From a virus, in the IMG/VR virus record IMGVR_UViG_3300020122_000140, positions 1 through 44,314 of that record: DNA of 44,314 bases; one strand, written 5' to 3'. Shown piece after piece: positions 28,209 to 36,650 of this stretch. Made by a program: the position numbers and the translations under genes. Positions within the stretch are counted from its first letter, which is position 1. Each line of letters starts with the position of its first letter. The notes under the pieces were generated by a model, which was not told the origin of the DNA, did no database searches, and saw nothing but the letters and a program-made list of their open reading frames with translations.

Positions 28209-28739
28209 CTACGCCTGGTCCGCCGCCGTGCGGCTTGTCTCAATCCAGAAACCGGACCCCTGCCACCATTGAAACGTGATCGTGCGACGCTTGTTTGTCG
28301 CCGGGTCTACCCAAGCGCCAGCCAACGAAAAGCCCCCTGCGCCGGTATTCCACGTCGTCGTAATGGCCCCGGCAGTATTGTTGAAGATAGTCACAACTAT
28401 TTGCTGGGTAAGCGTGTCCACCGCAGGTGCGTTCGTCGGCACGGCAATCGTCCGTGACCCACCAGCGAGCAACGTGAAGTAATTTCCCAAGCTCGCATCA
28501 ATGGTGACGGTCGCACCATCGGTAAGAACGACATGGTGTCCCGTGGTGGGTGGTGAGAGCATGGCCGAGGTGATCGTGCCCGGATCGGGAACGGAAACCT
28601 GGGTGAACGCGAGCTCGATGGCCCGTGTCAGCTTGGACAAATACGTTGGGTCAAACTTGTGCGGCGTATCCGGCAGTCGGATGTTCTTCACCGCGCGCCC
28701 CCAGGAATCAGGGCGGCTCGCATCGTCCCAATCCGCCAA
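28209..28739 (-). CDS. virion protein, probable tail or fibre component (176 aa)
   Basis: N-terminus DDASRPDSWGRAVKNIRLP and a beta-rich Thr/Ala/Gly-rich C-terminal half (VVLTDGATVTIDASLGNYF, IVVTIFNNTAGAITTTW) ending GFWIETSRTAAD. The end resembles the end of the tailspike at 342 (SWIETASG). Overlaps the start of the next gene by about 50 bases. Tail/fibre role inferred from composition. Confidence 0.6.
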   Translation of the reverse strand: MADWDDASRPDSWGRAVKNIRLPDTPHKFDPTYLSKLTRAIELAFTQVSVPDPGTITSAMLSPPTTGHHVVLTDGATVTIDASLGNYFTLLAGGSRTIAVPTNAPAVDTLTQQIVVTIFNNTAGAITTTWNTGAGGFSLAGAWVDPATNKRRTITFQWWQGSGFWIETSRTAADQA

Positions 28740-30220
28740 CTCTTCGCGTTTACCTGGTCGAACCGCAACCGCATCTGTCTGCCGGAGGTTCTCAGGGCCA
28801 GGGGCGCGGCCATGGTGAACGGGCCATTGACCGTCTCGGTGTCGGTCGGGTTGAACGCCGTGTAGATGGTAAGCTTCACGTCGCCCAGGGTGGACTCGTC
28901 AGACAGGAACCGCTCGATGCGGTACACCGTGTCCCCGGCGGTCTGTATCATCTGCGAACCGTAGGCGACACCGAGTTCGATAGGGCCGCTCTCGAGGAAG
29001 GGAAGCTGAGAGGCCCCGGTCATGCTTGAGCCTACTTCGTGCTCGAAGAGGTTTCCCGTGGAATCAAGGGCCATCGAGTACGAGAACACCCCTGCCGGGA
29101 CGGCGGCGTTGCGCTGGAGGCTCCCGAGCGCCCAGTGGCCTTCTACGTAGTTGTACGAGACGTAGGAGTCGTTCTCCAGTGCATTCGCGGACGGGTAGAA
29201 CCACCACACCTCGTTGAACTGCGGGACCGCGACGGCGGTGATTTTCGACTGCTGGGTAAAGCTGATGTTGCCGAACACAAAGTCCAAGACGTCGCAGGGG
29301 ATTTCTTGAACGGCGCCGTTGTAGAGAAAGAACTTCCCGTAGGACATCCAGAGGGCAATGTCTCCGGTGGTGGCGACCGCATTCGGTGCGACGAGCCCGC
29401 AGTTATCTGCGACCTGCTGGACGGCATAGACCAGCGTTCCACCGACGTAGAGCATGGTGTAGAGGTCCACGTCGGTCCACACAAGCGTCTGGGCGCGCAT
29501 TCTCCGACCCGCACTAAGCCTACCCTTGCTGGCGATGACGACGGCCCCCGCAGAGTTGGTCGCTGCCGCAGCCCACACCGTGGTGCTGCCTTGCGAGGCC
29601 CACGCGATTTGCCGGGGATCGTTTGAGGCCCCAAGCGCCACAAGGAAGCGTTCTGGGGTGACGACGACGCCCGTGCACTGGGTGGGAGAGTTCGCAGCCT
29701 GGGCTGCGACCGCCCCCGGAGTCGCGCAAATGTAGATTTTGCCATCTGAGGTCAGGCAGGAGACGAGTTGTTCCCCGAAGTTGTCGAGCTGCCAGGTGTC
29801 GGCCGCGACGACGCTAGTGGTGCCGCCCGAGCCGACCCCGTAGAGGCCGGTGCCGTATGTCCCCGCGCCGTAGTTTCCACCAAGGCCGCCGTCCGTGCGG
29901 CCCGTCGTCAGGCCGACTGGCGTGATGTCGGTGAGGGTTCCGCTATTGAACGTGTAGAGCTTGTTGGGCCCCCCAACGGCGAGATATGAGCCAGACGTGT
30001 TCGTGCGCCACGCATGGGCCGCGCGAGCTTTGTCGCTGATGGCGACGTTGTTGTTGCTGTTATCGACCGCATTCCGCCACCCGCCCACGGGCATGATGCG
30101 GCCCTGGTGGAACCGCACCTTGTCCCCAGCGTACCAAAACCCCTTATTCTGGTAGCGGGTCCCGTTGCGGTGCAGGCCCGGTGGGAGGGCAATCGCGACG
30201 AACTTCTCAGCGACCGGCAT
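28688..30220 (-). CDS. gp10-like packaged-DNA stabilisation / tail hub protein (510 aa)
   Basis: 510 residues. N-terminus: YQNKGFWYAGDKVRFHQGR, PVGGWRNAVDNS and AAHAWRTNTSG, then TFNSGTLTDITPVG. This is the pattern of P22 gp10-like stabilisation proteins, with x-x-G-W/R, VRF-x-x-GR, GGW and D-I-T-P segments, which plug the portal vertex after packaging. The remainder is beta-propeller-like in repeated short strands. ATG 30220 was chosen over in-frame 30271. The gene upstream on the opposite strand is the HExxH protein. Confidence 0.65.
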   Translation of the reverse strand: MPVAEKFVAIALPPGLHRNGTRYQNKGFWYAGDKVRFHQGRIMPVGGWRNAVDNSNNNVAISDKARAAHAWRTNTSGSYLAVGGPNKLYTFNSGTLTDITPVGLTTGRTDGGLGGNYGAGTYGTGLYGVGSGGTTSVVAADTWQLDNFGEQLVSCLTSDGKIYICATPGAVAAQAANSPTQCTGVVVTPERFLVALGASNDPRQIAWASQGSTTVWAAAATNSAGAVVIASKGRLSAGRRMRAQTLVWTDVDLYTMLYVGGTLVYAVQQVADNCGLVAPNAVATTGDIALWMSYGKFFLYNGAVQEIPCDVLDFVFGNISFTQQSKITAVAVPQFNEVWWFYPSANALENDSYVSYNYVEGHWALGSLQRNAAVPAGVFSYSMALDSTGNLFEHEVGSSMTGASQLPFLESGPIELGVAYGSQMIQTAGDTVYRIERFLSDESTLGDVKLTIYTAFNPTDTETVNGPFTMAAPLALRTSGRQMRLRFDQVNAKSWRIGTMRAALIPGGAR

Positions 30221-30356
30221 AGGAGAAGGGCGCCAGCGGACACAGGCGACGCACTTGGGAGTGGGGGCCAAGCCACCCGACCCTGTGCCGCTGGACGCCC
30301 TCGTTTCGGTGTTTGTTCGCCTTGTATTCGGTCAGAACGCCCCCCACTGTTCATGC

Positions 30357-30833
30357 ATGGTCATCGTACTCCTTGCGGCGATTGTCCTGCTCCTGTTGGG
30401 CTTTTGGCGTACTGCGCTCGCCGTGGTCATTGTCGGCGGGTGGTTGCTCGTGGTCTCGGTCGCTGCAGCCCAAGAACGGCAGCCAATCGACGCCCTGGTG
30501 CAGTCCTCCGTCCCCTACGTTCCGCCAGCCGCCTACACAGCGTGGTGGGCAGACGTGGTTCGCGACTGCAACTGCACGCCCAAGGTCGAGCTCACCAGCA
30601 TTTGGTGGGAGCGCGTTGACCGGCCATCCTTTGACTGCATCGAGCATGACCGCTGCCGCGGGTCGTACATCCCGGACCTAAACGCGGCATTTATCGCCGC
30701 CCCCGACACGCTGCGTGAGATCATCGTCAAGCACGAGATGCGACATGCCGTGCTGGGCGGCGACCCGACACATCGTGCGCTCCTGTGGCGTAGCGATGTC
30801 GTCATGCGGATGGTCGCCAATGGAGAGTGGTAA
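30357..30833 (+). CDS. exported or membrane-anchored HExxH metalloprotease-like protein (158 aa)
   Basis: A plus-strand gene inside the leftward structural block. Two hydrophobic segments occupy residues 1-38 (signal/anchor; possible cleavage at AAA-QE). The rest contains paired Cys (CNC, C...C) and HEMRHAVLGGDPTH: His 126, Glu 127 and His 130 of HExxH, with His 139 as possible third ligand. Start ATG 30357 has no strong ribosome site. Its stop TAA directly abuts the TAA of the gene at 30834. An independently controlled moron-type gene. Confidence 0.55.
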   Translation: MVIVLLAAIVLLLLGFWRTALAVVIVGGWLLVVSVAAAQERQPIDALVQSSVPYVPPAAYTAWWADVVRDCNCTPKVELTSIWWERVDRPSFDCIEHDRCRGSYIPDLNAAFIAAPDTLREIIVKHEMRHAVLGGDPTHRALLWRSDVVMRMVANGEW

Positions 30834-31622
30834 TTAGGGCGTGTAGCTAATCACGATGACGCCCTGTATACCGGCTCCTCCGTTCCCAAAGAGCGTACTC
30901 GTTCCACCACCACCGCCACCGCCAGCGCCGTAGTTCCCACCGGGTCCGCCGTTATTCGCGCCGGAGTTTCCACCGCCGCCTCCACCACCTGCTCCGGCCG
31001 TAGCGGTAAAGTTCGATCCTGCTCCACCCGTACCACCGCCGCCTGAGCCAGCCGAGCCGCCGTTCGTCGCCCCACCGGCCCCGCCCGCTGCCCCGCTGCT
31101 ACTTCCAGAGGTGCTACCGGCTGTGCCGTTTCCGGTATTGCCGCCGGCGCCGCCTCCTCCACCACCACCGTTTGACCCCAGTGCGGCTGATCCGTCGCCG
31201 CCATTGCCACCGTTGTGGTTCCCGCCTGCTCCAGTGCCCCCCGAACCCCCAGCACCATGCAGGCTACCGCCGCCCCCGCCGCCACCGCCCTTGGCAATGA
31301 GCGAACTTGTGTTGAACGTCGTATCACCGCCGCCAGTACCATTGGCGGCATTGGAACTGCCACCACCGCCGCCGGTCCCAATCGCGAACGGGATGTTCGA
31401 CCCTGGAGTGGCGCTGAAGTTGACGATCTTGCGGTACTCACCACCCCCGCCACCACCGCCACCATTCGGATTCGCCGTTCCGCCCGCGCCTCCACCGCCG
31501 CCGCCCCCAATGGCCTCAATGGAGTTGTTTGAGGAGTTCCAGTTACCGGGAACGTTCCACGAGGTGCCACTCGAGAGCACGATGACGTTTTGGCCGTGGC
31601 CGCCGAGGAGTGCGAACAGCAT
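30834..31622 (-). CDS. glycine-rich adhesin/tail-tip protein (262 aa)
   Basis: VIVLSSGTSWNVPGNWNSSNNSIEAIGGG, then more than half of the protein is glycine arranged in polyglycine runs with Ser, Asn, Ala and Thr between, ending GIQGVIVISYTP. This matches glycine-rich tail-fibre tips, where polyglycine-II sandwiches hold receptor-binding loops. ATG 31622 overlaps the upstream stop (TAATG). The G-rich DNA is highly repetitive, prone to change in repeat length. Confidence 0.7.
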   Translation of the reverse strand: MLFALLGGHGQNVIVLSSGTSWNVPGNWNSSNNSIEAIGGGGGGGAGGTANPNGGGGGGGGEYRKIVNFSATPGSNIPFAIGTGGGGGSSNAANGTGGGDTTFNTSSLIAKGGGGGGGGSLHGAGGSGGTGAGGNHNGGNGGDGSAALGSNGGGGGGGAGGNTGNGTAGSTSGSSSGAAGGAGGATNGGSAGSGGGGTGGAGSNFTATAGAGGGGGGGNSGANNGGPGGNYGAGGGGGGGTSTLFGNGGAGIQGVIVISYTP

Positions 31623-32425
31623 TAGAGGCCGCTGTAGTTCTGGCCCGACACGACACTGGCATAGTTCGAGCCGTTCCAAAGAAAGGCGAACATGTCAGCG
31701 GCACTCGCTGCGGTACTGAGCGTTGGGGCCACACCACTCGGCCATTTGACCGTCCCCGGCCAAGTGACGGTGCGACTGCCAGACCCGTCCTGATAGATCA
31801 AGAGCGCGATGATCGTTCCGACTACTGGCGGGGCCGTGAAAGTGATCGCCAAGGAAGTTCCTGCGATCGTGACCTTCTGTGCCGAGCCGTTCGCGTTCCA
31901 GTCAATGGTGAACCCGGCCGACTTACTGCCATTATCGAAAAGGTTGTACCCGAGGGTGCCCTTTGTAGAACCGTGCTTCGGATACCGCGGCGCCCCGAAC
32001 CAGGTCGTCCCGTTGTCCTTCGTTACCAGGTCGATGATGTCCACGCCCGACGACTGTAACGTTGGGGCGACTCCGGAGAGCCAAGTGATGGAGCCCGGCC
32101 ACGTAATCGTCTGCGACCCGCCGTTCGTTATTACCAGCACAATGGGCGACGAAAGTTGCACCGCCGTGATGTTCGCGGGTACGTTCGAAAACGCGATGGT
32201 CGAGCCCCCGGTGGCAACGGTGAAGAAGAACACCGTCCCCGTTGAGAGGTCGAGCGTTGTCGTCCCCCCGTTGTTCCAAGTGACGGACTTCGCCGCCACC
32301 CGCAACATGCCGAGGTAGCTGTCTTGGTTGATGAGGTTGGTGTTGAGGAGTCCGCCCCAAGTGCCGGAATCGGCGCCGACCGTGGGTTCCGTCCACCCGT
32401 AAACTGTTGTCGTAGGATCAGGCAT
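31622..32425 (-). CDS. tail-fibre/virion protein with internal duplication (267 aa)
   Basis: 267 residues, beta-rich. Two segments are alike: VLVITNGGSQTITWPGSITWLSGVAPTLQ... (about 90-130) and LLIYQDGSGSRTVTWPGTVKWPSGVAPTLS... (about 210-250). The shared W-P-G-S/T-x-x-W...S-G-V-A-P-T-L suggests a repeated surface module. N-terminus TTTVYGWTEPTVGADSGTWG is typical of fibre proteins that attach to a virion. Receptor role is inferred. Confidence 0.65.
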   Translation of the reverse strand: MPDPTTTVYGWTEPTVGADSGTWGGLLNTNLINQDSYLGMLRVAAKSVTWNNGGTTTLDLSTGTVFFFTVATGGSTIAFSNVPANITAVQLSSPIVLVITNGGSQTITWPGSITWLSGVAPTLQSSGVDIIDLVTKDNGTTWFGAPRYPKHGSTKGTLGYNLFDNGSKSAGFTIDWNANGSAQKVTIAGTSLAITFTAPPVVGTIIALLIYQDGSGSRTVTWPGTVKWPSGVAPTLSTAASAADMFAFLWNGSNYASVVSGQNYSGL

Positions 32426-32428
32426 AGA

Positions 32429-33406
32429 TCATCCGAACGTGCGGAATCGGGCGCGCTTCGGCACGTCACTCGACTGTGCGCGCTCAACCTCAGTGTTGGC
32501 GACTTTCAATGCTTTCTCGAACAACGCCTGCCAGACCGGAATGCGCTCGTCGTGCTGGAGCCACGGAGCCGTCTGCAACAGACTCCCGTACAGGTAGACC
32601 TGCGGGAACAGCGTCAGGAGGCCGTTCTTTCCCGTCCCGTTCGTCACGATGGGCGAGAGGTCGCGGATATACGTGATGTCGATGGCGAACCCGGCAAAGG
32701 CGACGGTCGGAGCGCTCGTGTATCCTGAGCCACCCGCCGTGACCGTGACGGCCGTGACCGCCCCCCCAGAAATCGTGACCGACCCAGCAGCTCCCGTCCC
32801 AGGTCCCCCCCCGAGAAACATGACGCTGGGCGGGTTGTTGACATCGTAGCCCGAGCCGCCGGAATCCACGACGACCGACCCCACGGCATTCCCGGAGAGG
32901 ACGCTGTGGGCCGTCGCCCCGCCCGCGCCCGGTACGGGCGCGCCCGTGGGCGACGGCCAAAACTCAACCCACGGACCAATGCCCGAACTCGCGCCAGCCG
33001 CGCCCATCCAGTTCGCCATCTGGGGCTCCACGACGGCAATGACGGGAATCCCCGGCATGGGCTGATTCCAGCTTCCCGAGAGACTGGTCGTCTGACGTTC
33101 GGCCAGGTCGGTACGGGTTACCAGCGTAATGGGGTGTCGATAGGCCCCGGAAGCCGCTCGCATGGACTTGACCCGGCGCACGTAGTCTGGAAGCTGAAAT
33201 GGGTGGTTCGTGACGGGGAGTGCGTTGCCGAGATTGGTAATGGAGTACCGCTCAACGAAGAATTCCTGCCGGGCGCGGATTTCGGTCTCCGCGAGGTTGA
33301 TGAAGTCGGGAATGCGCGCGATAAGCGTCGTGTCGCTCGCGCGGTTCAACTCCTCTCCAATGGCTGTCTGGAGGCTCGCGTAATCGACAATCGCGGGAGT
33401 CGCCAT
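32429..33406 (-). CDS. gp4-like head-tail adaptor with an inserted domain (325 aa)
   Basis: The N-terminal pattern [20 protein letters not shown] and [19 protein letters not shown] matches P22 gp4/T7 gp11-type adaptors, in which short helices bind the portal ring. The C-terminal part [15 protein letters not shown]...[18 protein letters not shown] resumes it. Between them (about residues 150-240) is a Gly/Thr-rich insertion with [15 protein letters not shown] and [13 protein letters not shown]. Such an insertion is a surface domain resembling fibre repeats. Stop and start overlap with neighbours by a few bases. Confidence 0.7.
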   Translation of the reverse strand: MATPAIVDYASLQTAIGEELNRASDTTLIARIPDFINLAETEIRARQEFFVERYSITNLGNALPVTNHPFQLPDYVRRVKSMRAASGAYRHPITLVTRTDLAERQTTSLSGSWNQPMPGIPVIAVVEPQMANWMGAAGASSGIGPWVEFWPSPTGAPVPGAGGATAHSVLSGNAVGSVVVDSGGSGYDVNNPPSVMFLGGGPGTGAAGSVTISGGAVTAVTVTAGGSGYTSAPTVAFAGFAIDITYIRDLSPIVTNGTGKNGLLTLFPQVYLYGSLLQTAPWLQHDERIPVWQALFEKALKVANTEVERAQSSDVPKRARFRTFG

Positions 33407-34089
33407 TAGGGCACCACCACCAGTTTCGGGCCGTCCTGCATTTCCCTCGCCCGGAGCGCATGGTCATACGTCAATTCCACCTCTCCGATGTGTTTCACGT
33501 CTTTCGTGAGGTCGTGGTCCACGTAGATGCCGACACCAGCTTTCCCCGCCTTGTGGCAGAAAAACATGTCTTCCCCGATGTGGTCATCCTGTTCAGGGCT
33601 CCACGCCCAAGTAAACCGGGGACGGGGCACCGCCTCGAAGGCATCCCGGCGGATGAGCACCACGCCAAACCCAATCCCGGCCACGGGCTCGGTCCCCGTA
33701 TGTTCTCGGAGCGTGTAGAGCCGTTCATCGCTGGTGAGGTCTTTCACCACCGCTGGGCTATAGGGGACGTGCCGCTCCGTGTAGCCGGCCCCGACGATCG
33801 CCACGTTGTGGTCCAAGAGTCGGACAAGCGTCTCTTTCGGGAATCGCATGTCGGTGTCGAGAAAGAGCGCGTGGCTATAGTCCTGGTCGATGACGGCTTG
33901 GGCGAGGAGTTCCCGTTGCGCGGGAATCCGCGAGCCGCGAGCGACGAGAATCCCGATGGCGTCACTGGACAGGTGGACGGCGCTGTGGGCCATCAGGCGT
34001 GCGAGGTCGTAGGCGAAGAACGTCTTCGTCTCGTCCCCTGCCGCCAAACAGACGGCAATCTTCCGCGCCTTCCCGTTCTTCTTACTCAC
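33406..34089 (-). CDS. glycosyltransferase-like protein (227 aa)
   Basis: [16 protein letters not shown], then [12 protein letters not shown], which is the DxD metal/donor-binding motif of GT-A glycosyltransferases, followed by [10 protein letters not shown] and a segment [25 protein letters not shown], the E-D-x-x-F acceptor-side motif. It starts at GTG 34089 overlapping the upstream stop. An enzyme in the virion operon could glycosylate capsid proteins, host surface or DNA; donor and target unknown. Confidence 0.65.
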   Translation of the reverse strand: MSKKNGKARKIAVCLAAGDETKTFFAYDLARLMAHSAVHLSSDAIGILVARGSRIPAQRELLAQAVIDQDYSHALFLDTDMRFPKETLVRLLDHNVAIVGAGYTERHVPYSPAVVKDLTSDERLYTLREHTGTEPVAGIGFGVVLIRRDAFEAVPRPRFTWAWSPEQDDHIGEDMFFCHKAGKAGVGIYVDHDLTKDVKHIGEVELTYDHALRAREMQDGPKLVVVP

Positions 34090-34424
34090 TTGGCAATCTC
34101 GCGGTAGGACGTGCGGAAGTCCGGATGCTCTTTCAGCCAGCGTAGGAGTCTTCGCTGGTGGGGGTCTTCGTGCATACTGACGATGACCCCCTGTTTCTTG
34201 AGCATCCAGTGGATGTGTCCGGGAATGGACGCGATGAGCTCCCACTCCTTCGTCTTCGAGACGGTGGCTGGCCCGTTCTTGAGCCGCCTGTTGCGCTCAA
34301 TGATGGGCTCCACGTCGTGAGACTCTTGGAGCATCATCGTCTCGGATACCGGGTCGAAGTGATACCACAACTGGCCCTTCGTCACCGGGTCATCGAAGAC
34401 GAGCCCTTCCGTCAGCATCCCCAC
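34086..34424 (-). CDS. hypothetical phage protein (112 aa)
   Basis: 112 residues: VFDDPVTKGQLWYHFDPVSE, MLQESHDVEPIIERNRRL, IPGHIHWMLKKQGV and RRLLRWLKEHPDFRTSYREI. I recognise the pattern of a short conserved protein in podovirus structural operons but know no function. AGGAGG five bases before GTG 34424 is a strong start. Confidence 0.65.
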   Translation of the reverse strand: MGMLTEGLVFDDPVTKGQLWYHFDPVSETMMLQESHDVEPIIERNRRLKNGPATVSKTKEWELIASIPGHIHWMLKKQGVIVSMHEDPHQRRLLRWLKEHPDFRTSYREIAK

Positions 34425-34433
34425 TCGAGCCTC

Positions 34434-34991
34434 CTAGATCGCCAAGCTGGTGAACGAGACTCCACAGATCGGCAATAGGCTGCGCGCGGATGTGACCGGC
34501 GTCCATGTTGCGGGCACCCCAGAACTCAATCCAGTCTGTTCGAGAACGCCGAGCATCCGGTTGACGTTGGTCGCGGCAGCCGACGTAGACCACGCCAGGA
34601 ACGTCTGCGTACCAGACGAGGCCATGAGCGCCATGTAGTAGCGGCCGGTGGTGAGCATGACCGGGGACCCGAACGCGGTCGCCTGCGGCGCGCTCGTGCC
34701 GGAAGCAGCGATGACGCCCGACGTGGCGATCTTGTTGCCGTACTCATCGTACAGGGCACATTCGACGTTTCCGGCGACGGCGGTGCCGTTCTGCCAGAAG
34801 ATGCCTTGCGCGAGCCCAGGGGCCGCGACGTAGAATGGGATGTAGAGCGCGAGTCCGGCGGTCGGCCATGCCGTTGACACGGCAGCGGTGTTCCCGATGG
34901 CGTACTCTTCTTGCGCGAAGAAGTCGTCCGTCGAGAGGTTCAGGAAATTCCAGCCAGTGGGCTGGGGCTTTAGCGTAATGCCGTCTGCCAT
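34434..34991 (-). CDS. virion protein, paralogue of the next gene (185 aa)
   Basis: 185 beta-rich residues: LALYIPFYVAAPGL, WQNGTAVAGNVECALYDEYGNKIAT, LTTGRYYMALMAS. These align with LYFPFTVTG, MNGAAVSGNVDVGVYDALGNRLGS and LAPGRYYLAIAMD of the protein at 35001, so the genes are duplicates. Likely a capsid-bound or fibre protein. Confidence 0.65.
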   Translation of the reverse strand: MADGITLKPQPTGWNFLNLSTDDFFAQEEYAIGNTAAVSTAWPTAGLALYIPFYVAAPGLAQGIFWQNGTAVAGNVECALYDEYGNKIATSGVIAASGTSAPQATAFGSPVMLTTGRYYMALMASSGTQTFLAWSTSAAATNVNRMLGVLEQTGLSSGVPATWTPVTSARSLLPICGVSFTSLAI

Positions 34992-35000
34992 ATCAGCCTC

Positions 35001-35579
35001 CTAGCTGTTGACGTTCTCGACGAGCGTGACCCATGGGACATAGGCCCGCGTGGTGCCCACCCACGTCGCGACGGACGCGGGGAGCGGGAACGAACTCGCG
35101 CGCTCGCGCACCCCAGCACCTCGTGCGGTCTGTGCGGTCGGTGCCCAGCGGACGAGTGCGCCGGTCGCGTTGTCCATCGCGATAGCGAGGTAGTAGCGCC
35201 CCGGTGCGAGTTGGAGTGGGACAGTGAAGTTGATACGCTGCGGTGCGGTCGTACCGGACTGCGCGGTGGACCCGACTGATCCAAGGCGGTTCCCAAGCGC
35301 GTCGTAGACACCAACGTCTACGTTCCCGGAGACGGCGGCGCCGTTCATAATGATGACGCCGCTATAGGCCCGCGGCGCCTCGTCGGCGTTGCCGGTCACC
35401 GTAAACGGGAAGTAGAGCGAGGTATTCGCGGCCGGCCACGTCGCGGAAGTCCCCGCGCCGACGCCGTGCGAGATTAGGACGTTTCCGACTTCTGACTCGG
35501 GACAGATGGTGCTGGTGGCGAACCGATCCGGGTCGCCGCAGTCTGCGTAGGCTTGCTGCAAGGTTCTGGCGTAAGTCAT
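35001..35579 (-). CDS. virion protein, paralogue of the previous gene (192 aa)
   Basis: 192 beta-rich residues with the shared YDxLGN and GRYYLA motifs described for 34434..34991. The N-terminus (TYARTLQQAYADCGDPD) differs and may hold an anchoring site. ATG 35579 has GGGG close upstream. A duplication followed by divergence is the simplest origin; the two proteins may form mixed assemblies. Confidence 0.65.
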   Translation of the reverse strand: MTYARTLQQAYADCGDPDRFATSTICPESEVGNVLISHGVGAGTSATWPAANTSLYFPFTVTGNADEAPRAYSGVIIMNGAAVSGNVDVGVYDALGNRLGSVGSTAQSGTTAPQRINFTVPLQLAPGRYYLAIAMDNATGALVRWAPTAQTARGAGVRERASSFPLPASVATWVGTTRAYVPWVTLVENVNS

Positions 35580-35622
35580 TATCCCCTAGACTTCCTTCCG
35601 ACTTCGTGAGGGTGAGGGACGA

Positions 35623-35643
35623 GCGTTCCCGGAATGGGAACGC
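35623..35643. other. stem-loop after the major capsid gene
   Basis: Perfect 8-base stem GCGTTCCC/GGGAACGC with a 5-base loop GGAAT, 15 bases past the capsid stop in the leftward direction. No U-tract follows, so it may protect or process the capsid message or partly terminate. Confidence 0.45.
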
Positions 35644-35658
35644 CCGTTCCCGTGTTGG

Positions 35659-36615
35659 TTACAACAGATCGTAGATTCCCGCGTGGGCCTTCTCCGCGTG
35701 GACTTTCAGACCAAACTCCACGAGCAGGAGTCGCTTCTCAGCGTCCCCAGTTTTCGCCAGCGGCTCGGTGAAGAACGGCCGCAGGTACATGATGCCGTAA
35801 TACTCGGGGTCGAGCAGGAAGCACTCGCGCTGCCGCATGAACCTGTTGGCGACCACGCTGATGGTGCCGAAGTCGGACACGTACACATCGGCCGCGCCGA
35901 TGATTGCCGTCTCTTCGACCGCATCCTGGTAGAACGTTCGCGTCGCCACACCGGCAAACGCCGAGATGTTCTGCTTCTCGGTCGAGTTCACCATGGCGAA
36001 CTCGGGCTTGCCGCCTTGCGACCACGCCTGCGACATGCCGGTCTTCAGCATGGCCTCGGCGAAGGTCTGCTGGGTCCCGTCCGTCCGAGTGGCCGTGGGC
36101 TCCGTGGTGTACGACGGGTCCGCGCCGCCTGAACCCTTCTGCGTGTTCGTCTTCAGGAACGCGAGCAGCGAAGCGGTCTGGCGCGCCGTGGTCGAGTTAC
36201 CGGCCACCGACGCCAGGTTGACGAGCAACATCGCTTCCATGTCGCGCTTCAACTCGGCCGACTTCTTGGCGAGCTGATACCCGAGTTCCGACTTGCGGCC
36301 GGCCTTGACCGAGACTTCCTCGGTCCCGGAGACGATGACCGTCTTGCGGGAGATCTGGCACCGATTACCCAGCCGGGTGGTGGCCGTCACCGAGTCGAAG
36401 GACGCGATGTCGTCACCTTCCAACTGCTGGTTGGCGGTGTTGGTGGCGGCTAGTGCGTCAAGCTGCCACTCGAAGAACGGCTGGTTGGCGCGGCCAAACT
36501 TCCCGTTCGAGATGAACGGGGTGTCCTTGGGACTGATGTTGTAAATCGCGTCCGAAAGGTCCTCACGAATGCCCGCCGCACCATAGGTGAGGAATGTGTT
36601 TGCTACGATCGACAT
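35659..36615 (-). CDS. major capsid protein, SU10/DUF5309 type
   Basis: 318 residues. GIREDLSDAIYNISPKDTPF, the WQLDALA segment and TRLGNRCQISRKTVIVSGTEE match the SU10-like (DUF5309) major capsid protein family, which has the HK97 fold. The later REDLSD...ISPKDTPF spacing fits. A C-terminal segment (FEFGLKVHAEKAHAGIYDL) is typical of the family's edge strand. Directly downstream of the scaffold gene, the usual order. Confidence 0.85.
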   Translation of the reverse strand: MSIVANTFLTYGAAGIREDLSDAIYNISPKDTPFISNGKFGRANQPFFEWQLDALAATNTANQQLEGDDIASFDSVTATTRLGNRCQISRKTVIVSGTEEVSVKAGRKSELGYQLAKKSAELKRDMEAMLLVNLASVAGNSTTARQTASLLAFLKTNTQKGSGGADPSYTTEPTATRTDGTQQTFAEAMLKTGMSQAWSQGGKPEFAMVNSTEKQNISAFAGVATRTFYQDAVEETAIIGAADVYVSDFGTISVVANRFMRQRECFLLDPEYYGIMYLRPFFTEPLAKTGDAEKRLLLVEFGLKVHAEKAHAGIYDLL

Positions 36616-36650
36616 ACCGCGTCACTGGCCTTTACTCCCACCCTGATGGT

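Noticed and set aside
30851-31570. Overlapping frame within the glycine-rich gene
   Set aside because: Repetitive GC-rich DNA gives long open frames in other phases; the polyglycine frame matches a known type of protein.
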